A DNA stretch of 18,772 nt from Spirochaetia bacterium (lineage in GTDB: Bacteria > Spirochaetota > Spirochaetia > PWKH01). The notes beneath the pieces are model-generated. The model was not told the origin of the DNA. It saw only the letters and a program-made list of their open reading frames with translations, and made no database searches. The stretch spans positions 1-18,772 of the forward strand of contig SKXS01000141.1 in NCBI GenBank assembly GCA_007128345.1, given 5' to 3'. Positions 7,161 through 15,672 of the stretch are shown here, piece after piece (the first letter of the stretch is position 1; each line of letters begins with the position of its first letter). Made by a program: the position numbers and the translations under genes.

Positions 7161-8192
7161 CTATGGCTTGATCAGCCCCTTCTCTATGACAACCGCCGGC
7201 TCACGGACATGAATCTCCACATGCTCTCCCGGTTGGTACATATGTGAGTAGTCGGTATGCACCAGGAAGATTTTCTCGTTGAATCGTACTCGGTACGTGA
7301 TATCATGGCCCTTGAATTCCCGAGTGCTGATCACTGGGCTGTCAGTTCGTTCTGATCGGGAAATGCCCAGGTGCTCCGGCCGTATGGAGAGAAGAACTTC
7401 GCCTGAGGCGCTGGTATTAATTGGAATAACCCCAAGTTCAGTATGTGCGGTACTTCCCCGGGCGGTTCCTGTGAGCAGGTTTGAGCGGCCTAGAAAACAG
7501 GCTACAAAGCTCGTCTCAGGGTTTTGGTATACAGATTCAGGATCTCCTACCTGCTGTATTCTGCCGGCATGCATAACCGCCAGCTTATCGCAGAAAGAGA
7601 GTGCTTCATCTTGATCATGGGTGACCAAGATAGCATCCATACCTGCTTTCTTGAGTATTCTCCGCACCTCCCTTCTGGTCGTTTCCCTCAGTCCCGCATC
7701 CAGGTTAGAGAACGGCTCGTCCATAAGCAGGAGATCAGGCTCTGCTGCCAGTGCCCGGGCAATAGCTACTCGCTGCTGCTGACCTCCGGAAAGCTCATCA
7801 GGCATCCGATGTCTCAGGTGATCCATGCCGACAAGCTCGAGAGTGCCGGCTGCCTTGTTGATTCGCTTCGCCTTCGGCAGTTTCTTCAGGGCAAAGAGGA
7901 CGTTATCAAGGACTGAGAGGTGAGGAAAGAGCGCGTAGTCCTGGAAGATGAAGCCTATGTGCCGTTTCTGCGGCGTGATACCTGAAAGATTTCTTCCGTT
8001 GAGGATGATGATTCCCCTATCGGGCTGTTCAAACCCGGCAATTAGCCTCAGCAGAGTGGTCTTGCCGCATCCTGAGGATCCGAGCAGTCCGAAGAGCTTG
8101 CCCGATTCAACCTGCAGATCAGAAATATCTACGGCAGGGTGGGGAGTTCCCGGGTAGGTTTTAATAATATTGCGCAGATCAAGCAGGTGCAT
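7161..8192 (-). CDS. fbpC: Ferric iron ABC transporter ATP-binding protein, FbpC-like
   Basis: This is the ATPase of the iron importer encoded by the two preceding minus-strand genes. From ATG 8192 it has 343 residues: Walker A GSSGCGKT (38-45), Q-loop FQDYALFPH (Q84), signature LSGGQQQR (134-141), Walker B LLLMDEP (154-160) and switch H192 (VTHD). A C-terminal TOBE-like region with SIRPEHLGI follows. I chose ATG 8192 because GAAGGAAG lies just upstream; the upstream in-frame starts at 8207 and 8228 lack such a box and add residues foreign to the family. The start overlaps the permease stop by 14 bases, indicating translational coupling. PotA-type ATPases look alike, so the iron assignment rests on the binding protein and fused permease next door. 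Confidence 0.9.
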   Translation of the reverse strand: MHLLDLRNIIKTYPGTPHPAVDISDLQVESGKLFGLLGSSGCGKTTLLRLIAGFEQPDRGIIILNGRNLSGITPQKRHIGFIFQDYALFPHLSVLDNVLFALKKLPKAKRINKAAGTLELVGMDHLRHRMPDELSGGQQQRVAIARALAAEPDLLLMDEPFSNLDAGLRETTRREVRRILKKAGMDAILVTHDQDEALSFCDKLAVMHAGRIQQVGDPESVYQNPETSFVACFLGRSNLLTGTARGSTAHTELGVIPINTSASGEVLLSIRPEHLGISRSERTDSPVISTREFKGHDITYRVRFNEKIFLVHTDYSHMYQPGEHVEIHVREPAVVIEKGLIKP

Positions 8193-9744
8193 CAGAGCTT
8201 CCTTCATAGTGTAATAATACCCCCACAACTAGGGTGGAGAGCAGAATGATGGCCGCGGCGAAGGGTGCCGCTTCAGCAAATAAAGCCTCAGACGTCCTGC
8301 TGAATACAGCCATAGAGAGGGTGGTAAATCCAGGAGGAGAGAGCAGGAGGGCTATAGGCAGCTCCTTCATGGCCATGACGAAGACAAGTGCCAGCGAAGC
8401 CAGTATGCCCCTGGAGAGCAGAGGGATGGTAATGCCCGTAATCACCCTGGGCATGCTGCATCCCAGAGATCGAGCAGCTTCTTCGATGCGTCTGGGTAGA
8501 TGAAGCAGCGAACTTCTGACAGGCCCCATAGCTAAGGCAAGGAAGTTGAGCCCGTAGGCTGCCACCAGTATGGGCAGCGTCTGGTACCATCCAGGGATAG
8601 CCCGAATGGAGAAAAACACGAACGCGAGTCCAAGGGTCAGAGGAGGTATTGCGTATCCGATGTAGGCACTGCGTTCAGACAGACGGCTCAGCCTGCCGGG
8701 ATACCTGATATGCAGGTAGCTGATGGGAAGCGCCAGTGATACTGCCATGACAGCTGCCGGTCCTGCTGCTCCAGCAGAACGCAGGAAGCTCTGGAGAACT
8801 CTCGGAAGCACATGCCAGGGAGAGGCATGCCGCATCCATAGAAGCAGGGAAGCTATGGGAAGCAGCACGGAGAGTCCAGCGAGGGTCACTACGAACACAT
8901 ATGCCGCAAGGCTGAAGATGCTCAGACTGCTGCGGTGGTGCCTTCGCTGGGATCCTGAACCGATACGAGCTGTCCGTACCTTCCTGATGAGCAGGAATTC
9001 AGATATCAGGAACACCATGGAGATGGTTACGAGTATGAGAGACAATAGCGCAGCATACGTCCTGTCAAATGCTCCTGTATACTGGGTGTAGATAGCATAG
9101 CTGAACACTTCGTAGCGCATGAGCGCCACCACTCCAAAATCCCCGAGCACGTACAGCACGATTATCATGCTGCCTGCGAGCAGGGCAGATCGTAAATGGG
9201 GGAGGATTACCCGGAAAAAAATATTCACAGGGCTGTAGCCGAGACTTCCTGCGGTTTCTTCAAGAGCAGGATCAAGCCCGGCAAGGGCAGTCCGTATGTT
9301 GAGGTACAGGTACGGGTAGCAGTAGAGCGTCAGTGCAAGGACTGCACCCCAGTAGCCGGAGATTCGAGGGACGGAGGTGCCGAGCAGTCTGGCAGAAAGT
9401 CCATAGTTTCCTCCTATGCTCAGCAGCGCATAGGCCATGACGTACCCCGGGACAGCCAGAGGAATGACCCCTAGGAGAGAAATGACCTTCCGTCCCCGTA
9501 TAGAAGTCCGTTCTGTAATCCATGCCAGGGGAAGCGATATGGCCAGCGAACTGAGCAGCACCCCGGATGCCAGCAATAGGGTGTTGCTCAGAAGCACAAA
9601 GGTATTCCTGCGCAGTATCAGCGAAGCAATAACCGGTCCCTCGGCTTCAGCTGATCTAAGGACCAGATAGAACAGGGGGACCAGTATCCCTGCGGCAGCA
9701 ATACAGGCTGGTATGTAGAGCAGAGTCGGGGTGCGACGCATCAT
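8179..9744 (-). CDS. fbpB: Ferric iron ABC transporter permease, fused FbpB type
   Basis: This 521-residue inner-membrane protein has two homologous halves of about six hydrophobic segments each, the fused layout typical of FbpB-type iron permeases. Each half has an EAA loop for docking the ATPase: EETAGSLGYSP followed by ILPHLRSALLAG (about 162-191), and EEAARSLGCSMP followed by IPLLSRGI (about 421-447). A charged linker (residues 255-273) separates the halves. The stop codon of the binding-protein gene shares its A with this ATG (TGATG at 9746-9742), and AGGAG lies seven bases upstream of the start. A second ATG follows immediately, so the start could be one codon later. The 3' end overlaps the ATPase gene. 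The whole is a compact three-gene importer. Confidence 0.92.
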   Translation of the reverse strand: MMRRTPTLLYIPACIAAAGILVPLFYLVLRSAEAEGPVIASLILRRNTFVLLSNTLLLASGVLLSSLAISLPLAWITERTSIRGRKVISLLGVIPLAVPGYVMAYALLSIGGNYGLSARLLGTSVPRISGYWGAVLALTLYCYPYLYLNIRTALAGLDPALEETAGSLGYSPVNIFFRVILPHLRSALLAGSMIIVLYVLGDFGVVALMRYEVFSYAIYTQYTGAFDRTYAALLSLILVTISMVFLISEFLLIRKVRTARIGSGSQRRHHRSSLSIFSLAAYVFVVTLAGLSVLLPIASLLLWMRHASPWHVLPRVLQSFLRSAGAAGPAAVMAVSLALPISYLHIRYPGRLSRLSERSAYIGYAIPPLTLGLAFVFFSIRAIPGWYQTLPILVAAYGLNFLALAMGPVRSSLLHLPRRIEEAARSLGCSMPRVITGITIPLLSRGILASLALVFVMAMKELPIALLLSPPGFTTLSMAVFSRTSEALFAEAAPFAAAIILLSTLVVGVLLHYEGSSDAPA

Positions 9745-10733
9745 CAGAGTGCTCCTGCGGCCCTCAGAAGTTCCAGAGTGTTCTGGAGATCAGCAAGTGA
9801 ATCGAGGGGAATCCTGGGGGAAACAGCAATAAGCTCTTCGATACTTGGAGAGTCTCGTACCGGATACTCATTCAGTTGATCAGCTGCATACTGCTGGATG
9901 TCAGGCCTGAGGAGGAATTCAACAAACTGCAAAGCAGCTTCAGGTGAGCTGCTTGAGGCAAGGATGCCAACCCCCGCAGTGTTTATCATATTGCCAATAT
10001 CACCTAGCGCGAAGAACTGCTGTGCTGCAGGGAAATCTGGATCTACGGAGGTAAATCGGTAGAGGTAGTAGTGGTTGACCAGCGCGTAGTCAAGTTCTCC
10101 AGCGGCTACCGCTTCTACAAGTGCGGTATTATTGCGGTAGGACTGGACGTTATTATCTATCATAGCGCGAAGCCAGTCATAGGTGCGTTCATTTCCATAG
10201 GTGATGCGCATGGCTGTTACGAAAGCCTGGAATGATCCATTTGTAGGGGCCCATCCCACCCGTCCCCGGTAGCGGGTTTCTGTCAGACTGAAGACGCTCT
10301 GCGGAAGAGATTCACCAGCAGTGCGCTGGGGTGAGTAGGCGAACAACCTGGCACGGCCGCTTGTGGGAACCCACGTACCCGATTCACTGTGAAATACATC
10401 CGGAATACCCGTGTAGAGTGAATCCGGCAGGTTTTTCAGGAGGCCAGACTGGCTGAGTGCTCCGAGCCCTCCGGCATCCTGTGCCCAGAAGAGGTCAGCG
10501 GGGGTTCGCGTGCCTTCTTCAGCAAGCAGGACAGCAAGTTCGCTCGTTCCTCCGTAGCGTACCCGGACACGAATACCGGATTCTTCTTCAAACATGCGCA
10601 CCAGGGGATCTACGAGGGATTCGCTTCTTCCTGAGTACAGGGTTAGCTCAGGTGCATCTGTCCTAGGAGCTGCGGCTGCAGAGAAAACCAATGCTGTGAT
10701 GCATGCAGCGGTAAGTATTAGTCGTCTATACAT
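9744..10733 (-). CDS. fbpA: Periplasmic ferric iron-binding protein, FbpA/FutA-like
   Basis: This 329-residue secreted solute-binding protein delivers Fe(III) to the permease. It has an n-region MYRR, a hydrophobic core and an AAAA cleavage region near residue 22, with no lipobox cysteine near the cleavage site, so it is predicted to be soluble in the periplasm of a diderm cell. The mature start (ELTLYSGRSESLVDPL) is the classic opening of the FbpA/FutA family. The paired tyrosines Y222 and Y223 in NHYYLYRF match the iron-coordinating Tyr pair of the family, and Y33 in LYSGR is a further candidate ligand. I start it at ATG 10733, six bases after AAGGA; the TTG at 10739 abuts that box. It is the first gene of the fbpABC operon and is preceded by a promoter with an overlapping inverted repeat. 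Confidence 0.9.
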   Translation of the reverse strand: MYRRLILTAACITALVFSAAAAPRTDAPELTLYSGRSESLVDPLVRMFEEESGIRVRVRYGGTSELAVLLAEEGTRTPADLFWAQDAGGLGALSQSGLLKNLPDSLYTGIPDVFHSESGTWVPTSGRARLFAYSPQRTAGESLPQSVFSLTETRYRGRVGWAPTNGSFQAFVTAMRITYGNERTYDWLRAMIDNNVQSYRNNTALVEAVAAGELDYALVNHYYLYRFTSVDPDFPAAQQFFALGDIGNMINTAGVGILASSSSPEAALQFVEFLLRPDIQQYAADQLNEYPVRDSPSIEELIAVSPRIPLDSLADLQNTLELLRAAGAL

Positions 10734-10766
10734 AGTCAATCCTTACAAAATGAGTAATATTAAAAG

Positions 10767-10795
10767 ACCATACACCAATGAAAAAGTTAGTTCAA
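10767..10795 (-). promoter_or_regulatory. Candidate sigma-70 promoter of fbpABC
   Basis: On the minus strand TTGAAC (10795-10790) and TATGGT (10772-10767) are separated by exactly 17 bases. The predicted transcript would start near 10760, about 27 bases before the fbpA ATG. The -35 box falls inside the inverted repeat at 10782-10805. Confidence 0.55.
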
Positions 10796-10805
10796 GCTAA
10801 CTTTT
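10782..10805. promoter_or_regulatory. Inverted repeat, candidate iron-responsive operator
   Basis: AAAAGTTAG (10782-10790) and CTAACTTTT (10797-10805) are perfect nine-base inverted arms with a six-base centre. The predicted fbp -35 box occupies the centre and one base of an arm, so a bound dimer would block RNA polymerase. GTTAG/CTAAC half-sites recall DtxR/IdeR-type boxes, though in those the halves are closer together. A transcript hairpin is the alternative reading, since a T-rich stretch follows on the plus strand. Confidence 0.5.
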
Positions 10806-10867
10806 CTTAAATACATGCACTTTATCAGCGGCTGCAGGTGATCAAGCAGTGAGATGCGTTCATGCAG

Positions 10868-10896
10868 TTGCCTTTTTCCTGCCAAACGGCCATAAT
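10868..10896 (+). promoter_or_regulatory. Candidate sigma-70 promoter for PHP phosphatase gene
   Basis: TTGCCT (10868-10873) and CATAAT (10891-10896) are 17 bases apart and lie 48 bases upstream of the ATG at 10945. This fits the divergent layout with the iron operon, in which the two promoters sit back to back within about 130 bases. Confidence 0.45.
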
Positions 10897-10944
10897 GGGG
10901 TGTCTTCCTGATCTACAACAATATCCTCGAGGAGTCTGTACACG

Positions 10945-11754
10945 ATGACAACCAACTATCATACCCACACATTTCGTTGCAAGCATGCAGAAGGAACGGC
11001 CTCTGATTACGCACTGGCTGCTCGTGAGCATGGACTGAAAGTGCTCGGAATCTCTGATCACACCCCCCTGCCGGACGGCAGATGGCCGGAAATTCGCATG
11101 GAGATGTCCGAGCTCAGTGCGTATGTGGGTGAGATTGAGCAGGCGAGGGAAGATGTTCCTGACCTCATGATTCTGAAAGCCATGGAGTGCGAGTATGAGT
11201 ACGAGTACCACCGGTTCTACCGGGATGAACTGCTCGGCAGGCTCGGATTCGACTACCTTATCGGAGGCAGCCACTGGTTCACCAAACGGGGACGGCAGCA
11301 CAGCGTCTACCAAGGGGTGCTGAATGCTTCAGACCTTCACGACTACGCTGACCAGATCATTGCGTCTATGGAATCAGGACTATTTGCCTTCATTGCACAT
11401 CCGGATCTCTTTGCAAATTCATGCGACCGGTGGAACCAGGAAACTGAAAAATGCTCACGGGCTATTCTGGAAGCTGCCCAGTCCTTGGGAGTTCCGCTGG
11501 AGATCAACGGCTGCGGACTTAGGAAGCGAAAAGTCAGCACATCGGAGGGAGTACGTGCCCCCTATCCGTGGAGACCGTTCTGGGAAACTGCCGCATCCTA
11601 TGATATCACGGTGGTGATCAACTCCGACGCCCACCGGCCGGAGGATATCATATCCCGCATGGATGAAGGCATGGCGATAGCGAATGATTACGGGCTGAAG
11701 ATCGCGGATCTCTCGCATCTCCATATCCAGGCGGAACTGCAGAACGTGCGATAG
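10945..11754 (+). CDS. Histidinol-phosphatase-like PHP-domain phosphoesterase (HisK/HisJ family)
   Basis: This 269-residue cytoplasmic PHP-fold enzyme is expected to hydrolyse a small phosphate monoester. Most family members act on L-histidinol phosphate in histidine synthesis. The metal ligands are all visible: H6 and H8 (YHTHT), H14 (CKHAEG), D38-H39 (GISDHT), E81 (MECEYE), H110 (GGSHWF), H152 (AHPD), D228 and H230 (NSDAH). GAGGAG at about 10928-10933 serves as ribosome binding site. It stands alone, divergent from the iron operon and convergent with the dehydrogenase operon, with no other histidine gene nearby. Histidinol phosphate is therefore the likely substrate from family knowledge, while another phosphoester cannot be excluded. 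The length matches the family. Confidence 0.85.
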   Translation: MTTNYHTHTFRCKHAEGTASDYALAAREHGLKVLGISDHTPLPDGRWPEIRMEMSELSAYVGEIEQAREDVPDLMILKAMECEYEYEYHRFYRDELLGRLGFDYLIGGSHWFTKRGRQHSVYQGVLNASDLHDYADQIIASMESGLFAFIAHPDLFANSCDRWNQETEKCSRAILEAAQSLGVPLEINGCGLRKRKVSTSEGVRAPYPWRPFWETAASYDITVVINSDAHRPEDIISRMDEGMAIANDYGLKIADLSHLHIQAELQNVR

Positions 11755-11767
11755 TATCTGTACTATC
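11750..11767. terminator. Stem-loop at the end of the PHP gene
   Basis: GATAGTA and TACTATC form a perfect seven-base stem with a TCTG loop, and the PHP stop codon lies within the left arm. No T-run follows on either strand, so it is more likely a 3'-end stabilising structure than a classical intrinsic terminator. Confidence 0.35.
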
Positions 11768-11809
11768 AGGAGGCACATTGCAGTTTCCTCTCATGGCTCT
11801 CAACAGCAG

Positions 11810-11835
11810 CGGACAGTCAGCGCTGATTCTGTCCG
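11810..11835. terminator. Nested stem-loop between convergent genes
   Basis: CGGACAG (11810-11816) and CTGTCCG (11829-11835) are perfect arms. Between them lies the ten-base palindrome TCAGCGCTGA plus a TT bulge, giving a strong, nearly continuous stem. It lies nine bases past the E1 stop on the minus strand. No T-run follows, so factor-independent termination is unproven, but a bidirectional transcript-end structure fits the convergent layout. Confidence 0.4.
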
Positions 11836-11843
11836 GATATTCG

Positions 11844-14300
11844 CTACACGCCGAGTCGGTTTCTCCTCTTGTCCTCCAGAGTACTCTGGTTTGTGGTGCA
11901 CCGGTGTCCCTCCAAAGGAAGTATGAGTTCATGCACCGCATCAATGATCCATTCAGGCTGGGGGAAGAAGAGATCTTCCATTTCTGCTGCCGGGGTGATC
12001 CAGTTGCGGGAGCCGAGTACTGCCGGGGGAGCATCCAGGAAGTCAAAGGCGTACCGGGTTAGGTGTGAAGCCACAGTATGGAGAAATGATCCACGTTCGC
12101 ATGCATCCGATACAAGGAGGACCTTTCCGGTTTTCTTTACGGACTCTATCATCGGGTGGTAGTTCAGCGGGTTCAGGAAGCGCAGGTCAATCACTTCGGC
12201 CTTTAAGTTCCAGCGTTCCTGCAGAACATCTGCAGCAGCCAGAGCCTCATAGAGCGCTGCACCGAGGGTTATGATCGTGATGTCGTTTCCTGGTCTCTTG
12301 ATATCCGGTTCCCCTTCAGGCACTTCGTAGTATCCTTCGGGAACCCCGCTTGCGGCAAACTGTTCCCCGATTCCGTAGAGCTTCTGGCTTTCGAAGAAGA
12401 TCACCGGATCGCTTCCCCTGAGTGCCTGGTTCAGCATGCCCTTCGCATCATAAGGGGTAGCCGGGAACATTACTTTGAGTCCGGGCATATGTGCAAGCAC
12501 GGCACTCCAGTCCTGGGAGTGCTGTGCCCCGTACTTGCTGCCGACAGAAATCCTGAGCACCAGGGGCATCTCAAGCACCCCTGCGCTCATTGCCTGCCAT
12601 TTGGGCATCTGGTTGAACACCTCATCTCCGGCCCGGCCGAGGAAATCGCAGTACATGAGCTCCACCACCGCACGTCCACCGCAGAGCGCATACCCGACGC
12701 CGCTGCCCGCAATCGCACCTTCGCTGATGGGAGTATTGAAAAGCCGGTGATACGGGAGGGCTTCTGTAAGACCCCGGTAGCATCCGAAGGCTCCCCCCCA
12801 ATCCCGGTTTTCCTCACCGTAGGCTGTCATTGATGAATCCCTGCTGAACCGGTAGAGAAGTGATTCAAAGATAGCATCCCGAAAGGTATAGAGCCGTGAT
12901 GCAGGGTAGGGCTTCCCGGAAGCATCATAGGCAAATCGCATCTTCCTGGAGATCTGCTGCACCCTGGGGTTTTCTTCTCCCCAGTCGAGCATTTCACTCT
13001 CACCCTCACCGTAGGATTCCCGTACCTGGTTTGAGAACATGGCAGTTTCGATGACACGTTCTTCAGCAAACGGGGAAACAGCCTGATTAGTTGCCAGCTC
13101 CACAGTCCTGCGGATCTTTTCTCGTACCTGCTGTCGGTATGCTTCGATCTCTCCCTCTGATATCACGCTATGCTGTCTCAGGTACTCGCCGTAGGAGATG
13201 ATGCTGTCCTGCTGCCTGAAGCTGTCTATCTCATCCTTGCTTCGGTACGATGATGCGTCGGAAGGTGAATGCCCTGATATGCGGTAGGTGATGGTATCAA
13301 GCAGGACCGGCCCCTTGCCTTCAAGTAAGATCTGCTTTTTTCGTTCAATTGCATCTGCCACAGCCAGGGGGTTAAATCCATCGACACGTTCTGCGTGCAT
13401 GCCGTCGGGGTTTACTCCGTATCCCACCCGTGCAGGGGTGCCGTATCCCATGGTCTCTCCGCAGGTCTGTCCTCCCATGCCGTAGAAGTTGTTGCATATG
13501 TTGAGCAGGTAGGGCGGGGCGCCGCTCATATCTCCCCAGAGGGTATGGTACTGGTCCATGGCCGAGAGCGTGAGACCCTCCCACACCGGGCCGCAGGCAA
13601 GTGCGGCATCCCCGATATTGGCTATGACGATGCCGGGCTTTCTGTTGATTTTCTTATACAGCGCTGCCCCGACTGCGATGTCGCCGCTGCCGCCCACAAT
13701 GGCATTATTGGGCATGCTTCCGAAGGGTGCAAAGAAGGCGTGCATGGAACCGCCTAAGCCCCGGTTGAATCCGGTCTTTCTGGCGAATATTTCCGAGAGA
13801 GCGCCATAGAGGATGAAGTGTTCAGCCAGTTCGCGGATATCAGATCCGGGAAAGTGTGATTCCACAACCCGGAGAATATCCCCTTCGAGGTACCCTTCAA
13901 GCACATGCTGGATGCGGGACTCGTCAAGCGACTGGATAGCGGAGAAGCACTTTGCCAGAATCTCACCATGGCTCCGGTGTGAGCCGAATATGAAGTCTTC
14001 GGGACCCAGATTGACGCACTGTCCGACAGATGCTGCCTCCTGGCCCGCTGAGAGATGCGCGGGGACTTTATGATCATACGATATGCCCTGGTATGCGCCT
14101 TCACGCTTGATGGAATCAAGCATGTTCTCAAACTCACGGATGATCATCATGTCGTAGAGGATGCGCTTCAGTCTAGAACTTCCGTACTTCTCCAGTTCCG
14201 CTTCAAAATTTCCTTCATACTGATTGAGGGGGATAGATTTCAGTGCAATAGTTTCCCGCCTCCTGATATCAGCGGGATTAACAACAATAGTCTTAGGCAT
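11844..14300 (-). CDS. 2-oxoacid dehydrogenase E1, alpha-beta fusion, with insertions
   Basis: This 818-residue thiamine-diphosphate enzyme decarboxylates a 2-oxoacid and passes the acyl group to the lipoyl arm of E2. The alpha half covers about residues 40-400: MMIIREFE, LSAGQEAASVG, SHRSHGE, RGLGGSMH, and a TPP motif beginning IGDAAL (G230-D231) and ending NICNN (N270-N271). The beta half covers about 465-795 and includes TAYGEENRDWGGAFG, the TPP-activating glutamate E527 in PISEGAI, MYCDF and the C-terminal transketolase-like VIDLRFLNPLN. The GD to NN distance is 41-42 residues against roughly 30 in ordinary E1 alpha, and about 45 extra residues (122-165) precede KTGFNRGLGG. I start it at ATG 14300, after AAGGAG, overlapping the E3 stop by eight bases. 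Pyruvate, branched-chain or acetoin specificity cannot be decided. Confidence 0.9.
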   Translation of the reverse strand: MPKTIVVNPADIRRRETIALKSIPLNQYEGNFEAELEKYGSSRLKRILYDMMIIREFENMLDSIKREGAYQGISYDHKVPAHLSAGQEAASVGQCVNLGPEDFIFGSHRSHGEILAKCFSAIQSLDESRIQHVLEGYLEGDILRVVESHFPGSDIRELAEHFILYGALSEIFARKTGFNRGLGGSMHAFFAPFGSMPNNAIVGGSGDIAVGAALYKKINRKPGIVIANIGDAALACGPVWEGLTLSAMDQYHTLWGDMSGAPPYLLNICNNFYGMGGQTCGETMGYGTPARVGYGVNPDGMHAERVDGFNPLAVADAIERKKQILLEGKGPVLLDTITYRISGHSPSDASSYRSKDEIDSFRQQDSIISYGEYLRQHSVISEGEIEAYRQQVREKIRRTVELATNQAVSPFAEERVIETAMFSNQVRESYGEGESEMLDWGEENPRVQQISRKMRFAYDASGKPYPASRLYTFRDAIFESLLYRFSRDSSMTAYGEENRDWGGAFGCYRGLTEALPYHRLFNTPISEGAIAGSGVGYALCGGRAVVELMYCDFLGRAGDEVFNQMPKWQAMSAGVLEMPLVLRISVGSKYGAQHSQDWSAVLAHMPGLKVMFPATPYDAKGMLNQALRGSDPVIFFESQKLYGIGEQFAASGVPEGYYEVPEGEPDIKRPGNDITIITLGAALYEALAAADVLQERWNLKAEVIDLRFLNPLNYHPMIESVKKTGKVLLVSDACERGSFLHTVASHLTRYAFDFLDAPPAVLGSRNWITPAAEMEDLFFPQPEWIIDAVHELILPLEGHRCTTNQSTLEDKRRNRLGV

Positions 14301-15660
14301 GGTGCTGCTCCTTATCTGCATCATCCAGGGCATATAGTGCGTCCCTGATGCTCTCACTCACTGTCGGGTGAGGAAAAATAATCTCCCTAATATCTCCGGG
14401 TCTGAGCTCAGCTTCTATCAGCGCCGCAGCCCCCCAGATAATTTCGCTGGCTGCAGACCCTACGAGGTGTACCCCCGCCAGCAGATTCCTGTCCCGGTCA
14501 ATTACCACCTTGCAGATTCCCGGTGCCTTTTTTCCGTGTTCAGCGAGGAATCGCCCGTTGGACCTCAGCTGCACGGAAGCAGTCTGCACGTCAATGCCGA
14601 GCTTGCGGGCCTCTGACTCGGTGAGCCCGCACCCCGCAGCCTCCGGGAGGGAGTAGACTGCCCAGGGAACAGCATGCCACCGCATCTGCCTGGGTTTGCC
14701 GAGTATGGATGCGACAGCAGTCTCCGCCATAGCTGACGCGCTGTGGGCCAGAAGAGATCTCCCTGTCACGTCTCCCACTGCATATACCCGGGGAATGTTT
14801 GTGCGCATGCGGTTATCTACGGCAACAGCCCCTTGGGTTATGTCCAGTCCTATTCCATCAATCCCTGTGAGGTTTGGACACCTTCCCGTACTGACTAAGG
14901 TGACCTCGGCTTCGCAGGATCCGCTCTTCCCGTCCTGTTCTTCCCAGGATACAGTCTTCCCATCTATGGCGTTCACCCTGCAGCCGAGGTGAAACGTGAT
15001 CTCCTTCATAGCCCGCCGCATGGTCTTTGCGCAGTCGCTGTCGGCCATGGGAAGAATCTCATCGAGCATCTCAATGACATGTACCTCAGCACCCAGTGAC
15101 GCATAGAGAGAAGCGAACTCGAGGCCGATTACACCCCCTCCAATAACTGCCAGCCTCCGGGGGACTTTCTTGAGTTCAAGCATCCCGTCGGATGTTAGCA
15201 CATGGGTCTGGTTGCTCCCCGGCACAGGCAGGGGTGCAGAAGTGGAGCCGGTTGCGATGATCAGGTCATCACAGGAAAAAAGCTCCTCGCCTACCTGCAC
15301 ATGCGAAGCGTCCCGACAAACGGCCTCACCGGTGATTACCTCCACGCGGCTTTGCTTCATGAGGTAGGCTATGCCTGAGCGCAGAGTGTTCACCGTTTCT
15401 TCTTTCCACGCCATGGCCTGGGCAAGGTCAAAGCTCACCTCTTTAACGTGTATGCCGAACTGGTGCGCATGCTTTGCGTGGACATAGAGCTTCGCCGCAT
15501 GCAGCAGGCTCTTGGTGGGAATGCAGCCCCAGTTTGTGCAGACCCCCCCGAGGTGGTCCCGTTCAATAAGGAGCACTCGCTTTCCTCCCTCACCGCACCG
15601 CTGTGCTGCCACGTACCCTCCCGGGCCGGATCCGATTACAATAACGTCGTAGTGCTTCAT
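14293..15660 (-). CDS. lpdA: Dihydrolipoyl dehydrogenase (E3)
   Basis: This 455-residue FAD- and NAD-dependent disulfide reductase reoxidises the lipoyl groups of E2. It has the FAD dinucleotide motif GSGPGG (10-15), the redox-active disulfide C41 and C46 in GGVCTNWGCIPTKS, the NAD-binding GGGVIGLE (174-181), the second FAD motif YAVGDVTG (293-300), and the catalytic pair H431 and E436 in HPTVSE at the dimer-interface domain. Every residue needed for activity is present. AGGAAGG lies seven bases before the ATG, and only 12 bases separate it from the E2 stop. Its 3' end overlaps the E1 start, so all three enzyme subunits are coupled. Its place between E2 and E1 indicates an E3 dedicated to this complex. 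Confidence 0.95.
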   Translation of the reverse strand: MKHYDVIVIGSGPGGYVAAQRCGEGGKRVLLIERDHLGGVCTNWGCIPTKSLLHAAKLYVHAKHAHQFGIHVKEVSFDLAQAMAWKEETVNTLRSGIAYLMKQSRVEVITGEAVCRDASHVQVGEELFSCDDLIIATGSTSAPLPVPGSNQTHVLTSDGMLELKKVPRRLAVIGGGVIGLEFASLYASLGAEVHVIEMLDEILPMADSDCAKTMRRAMKEITFHLGCRVNAIDGKTVSWEEQDGKSGSCEAEVTLVSTGRCPNLTGIDGIGLDITQGAVAVDNRMRTNIPRVYAVGDVTGRSLLAHSASAMAETAVASILGKPRQMRWHAVPWAVYSLPEAAGCGLTESEARKLGIDVQTASVQLRSNGRFLAEHGKKAPGICKVVIDRDRNLLAGVHLVGSAASEIIWGAAALIEAELRPGDIREIIFPHPTVSESIRDALYALDDADKEQHHA

Positions 15661-15672
15661 GGGTATACCTTC

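Noticed and set aside
12475..12833. Overlapping plus-strand open frames inside the E1 gene
   Set aside because: They are shadows of a well-supported minus-strand coding region and show no family motifs or ribosome binding sites.
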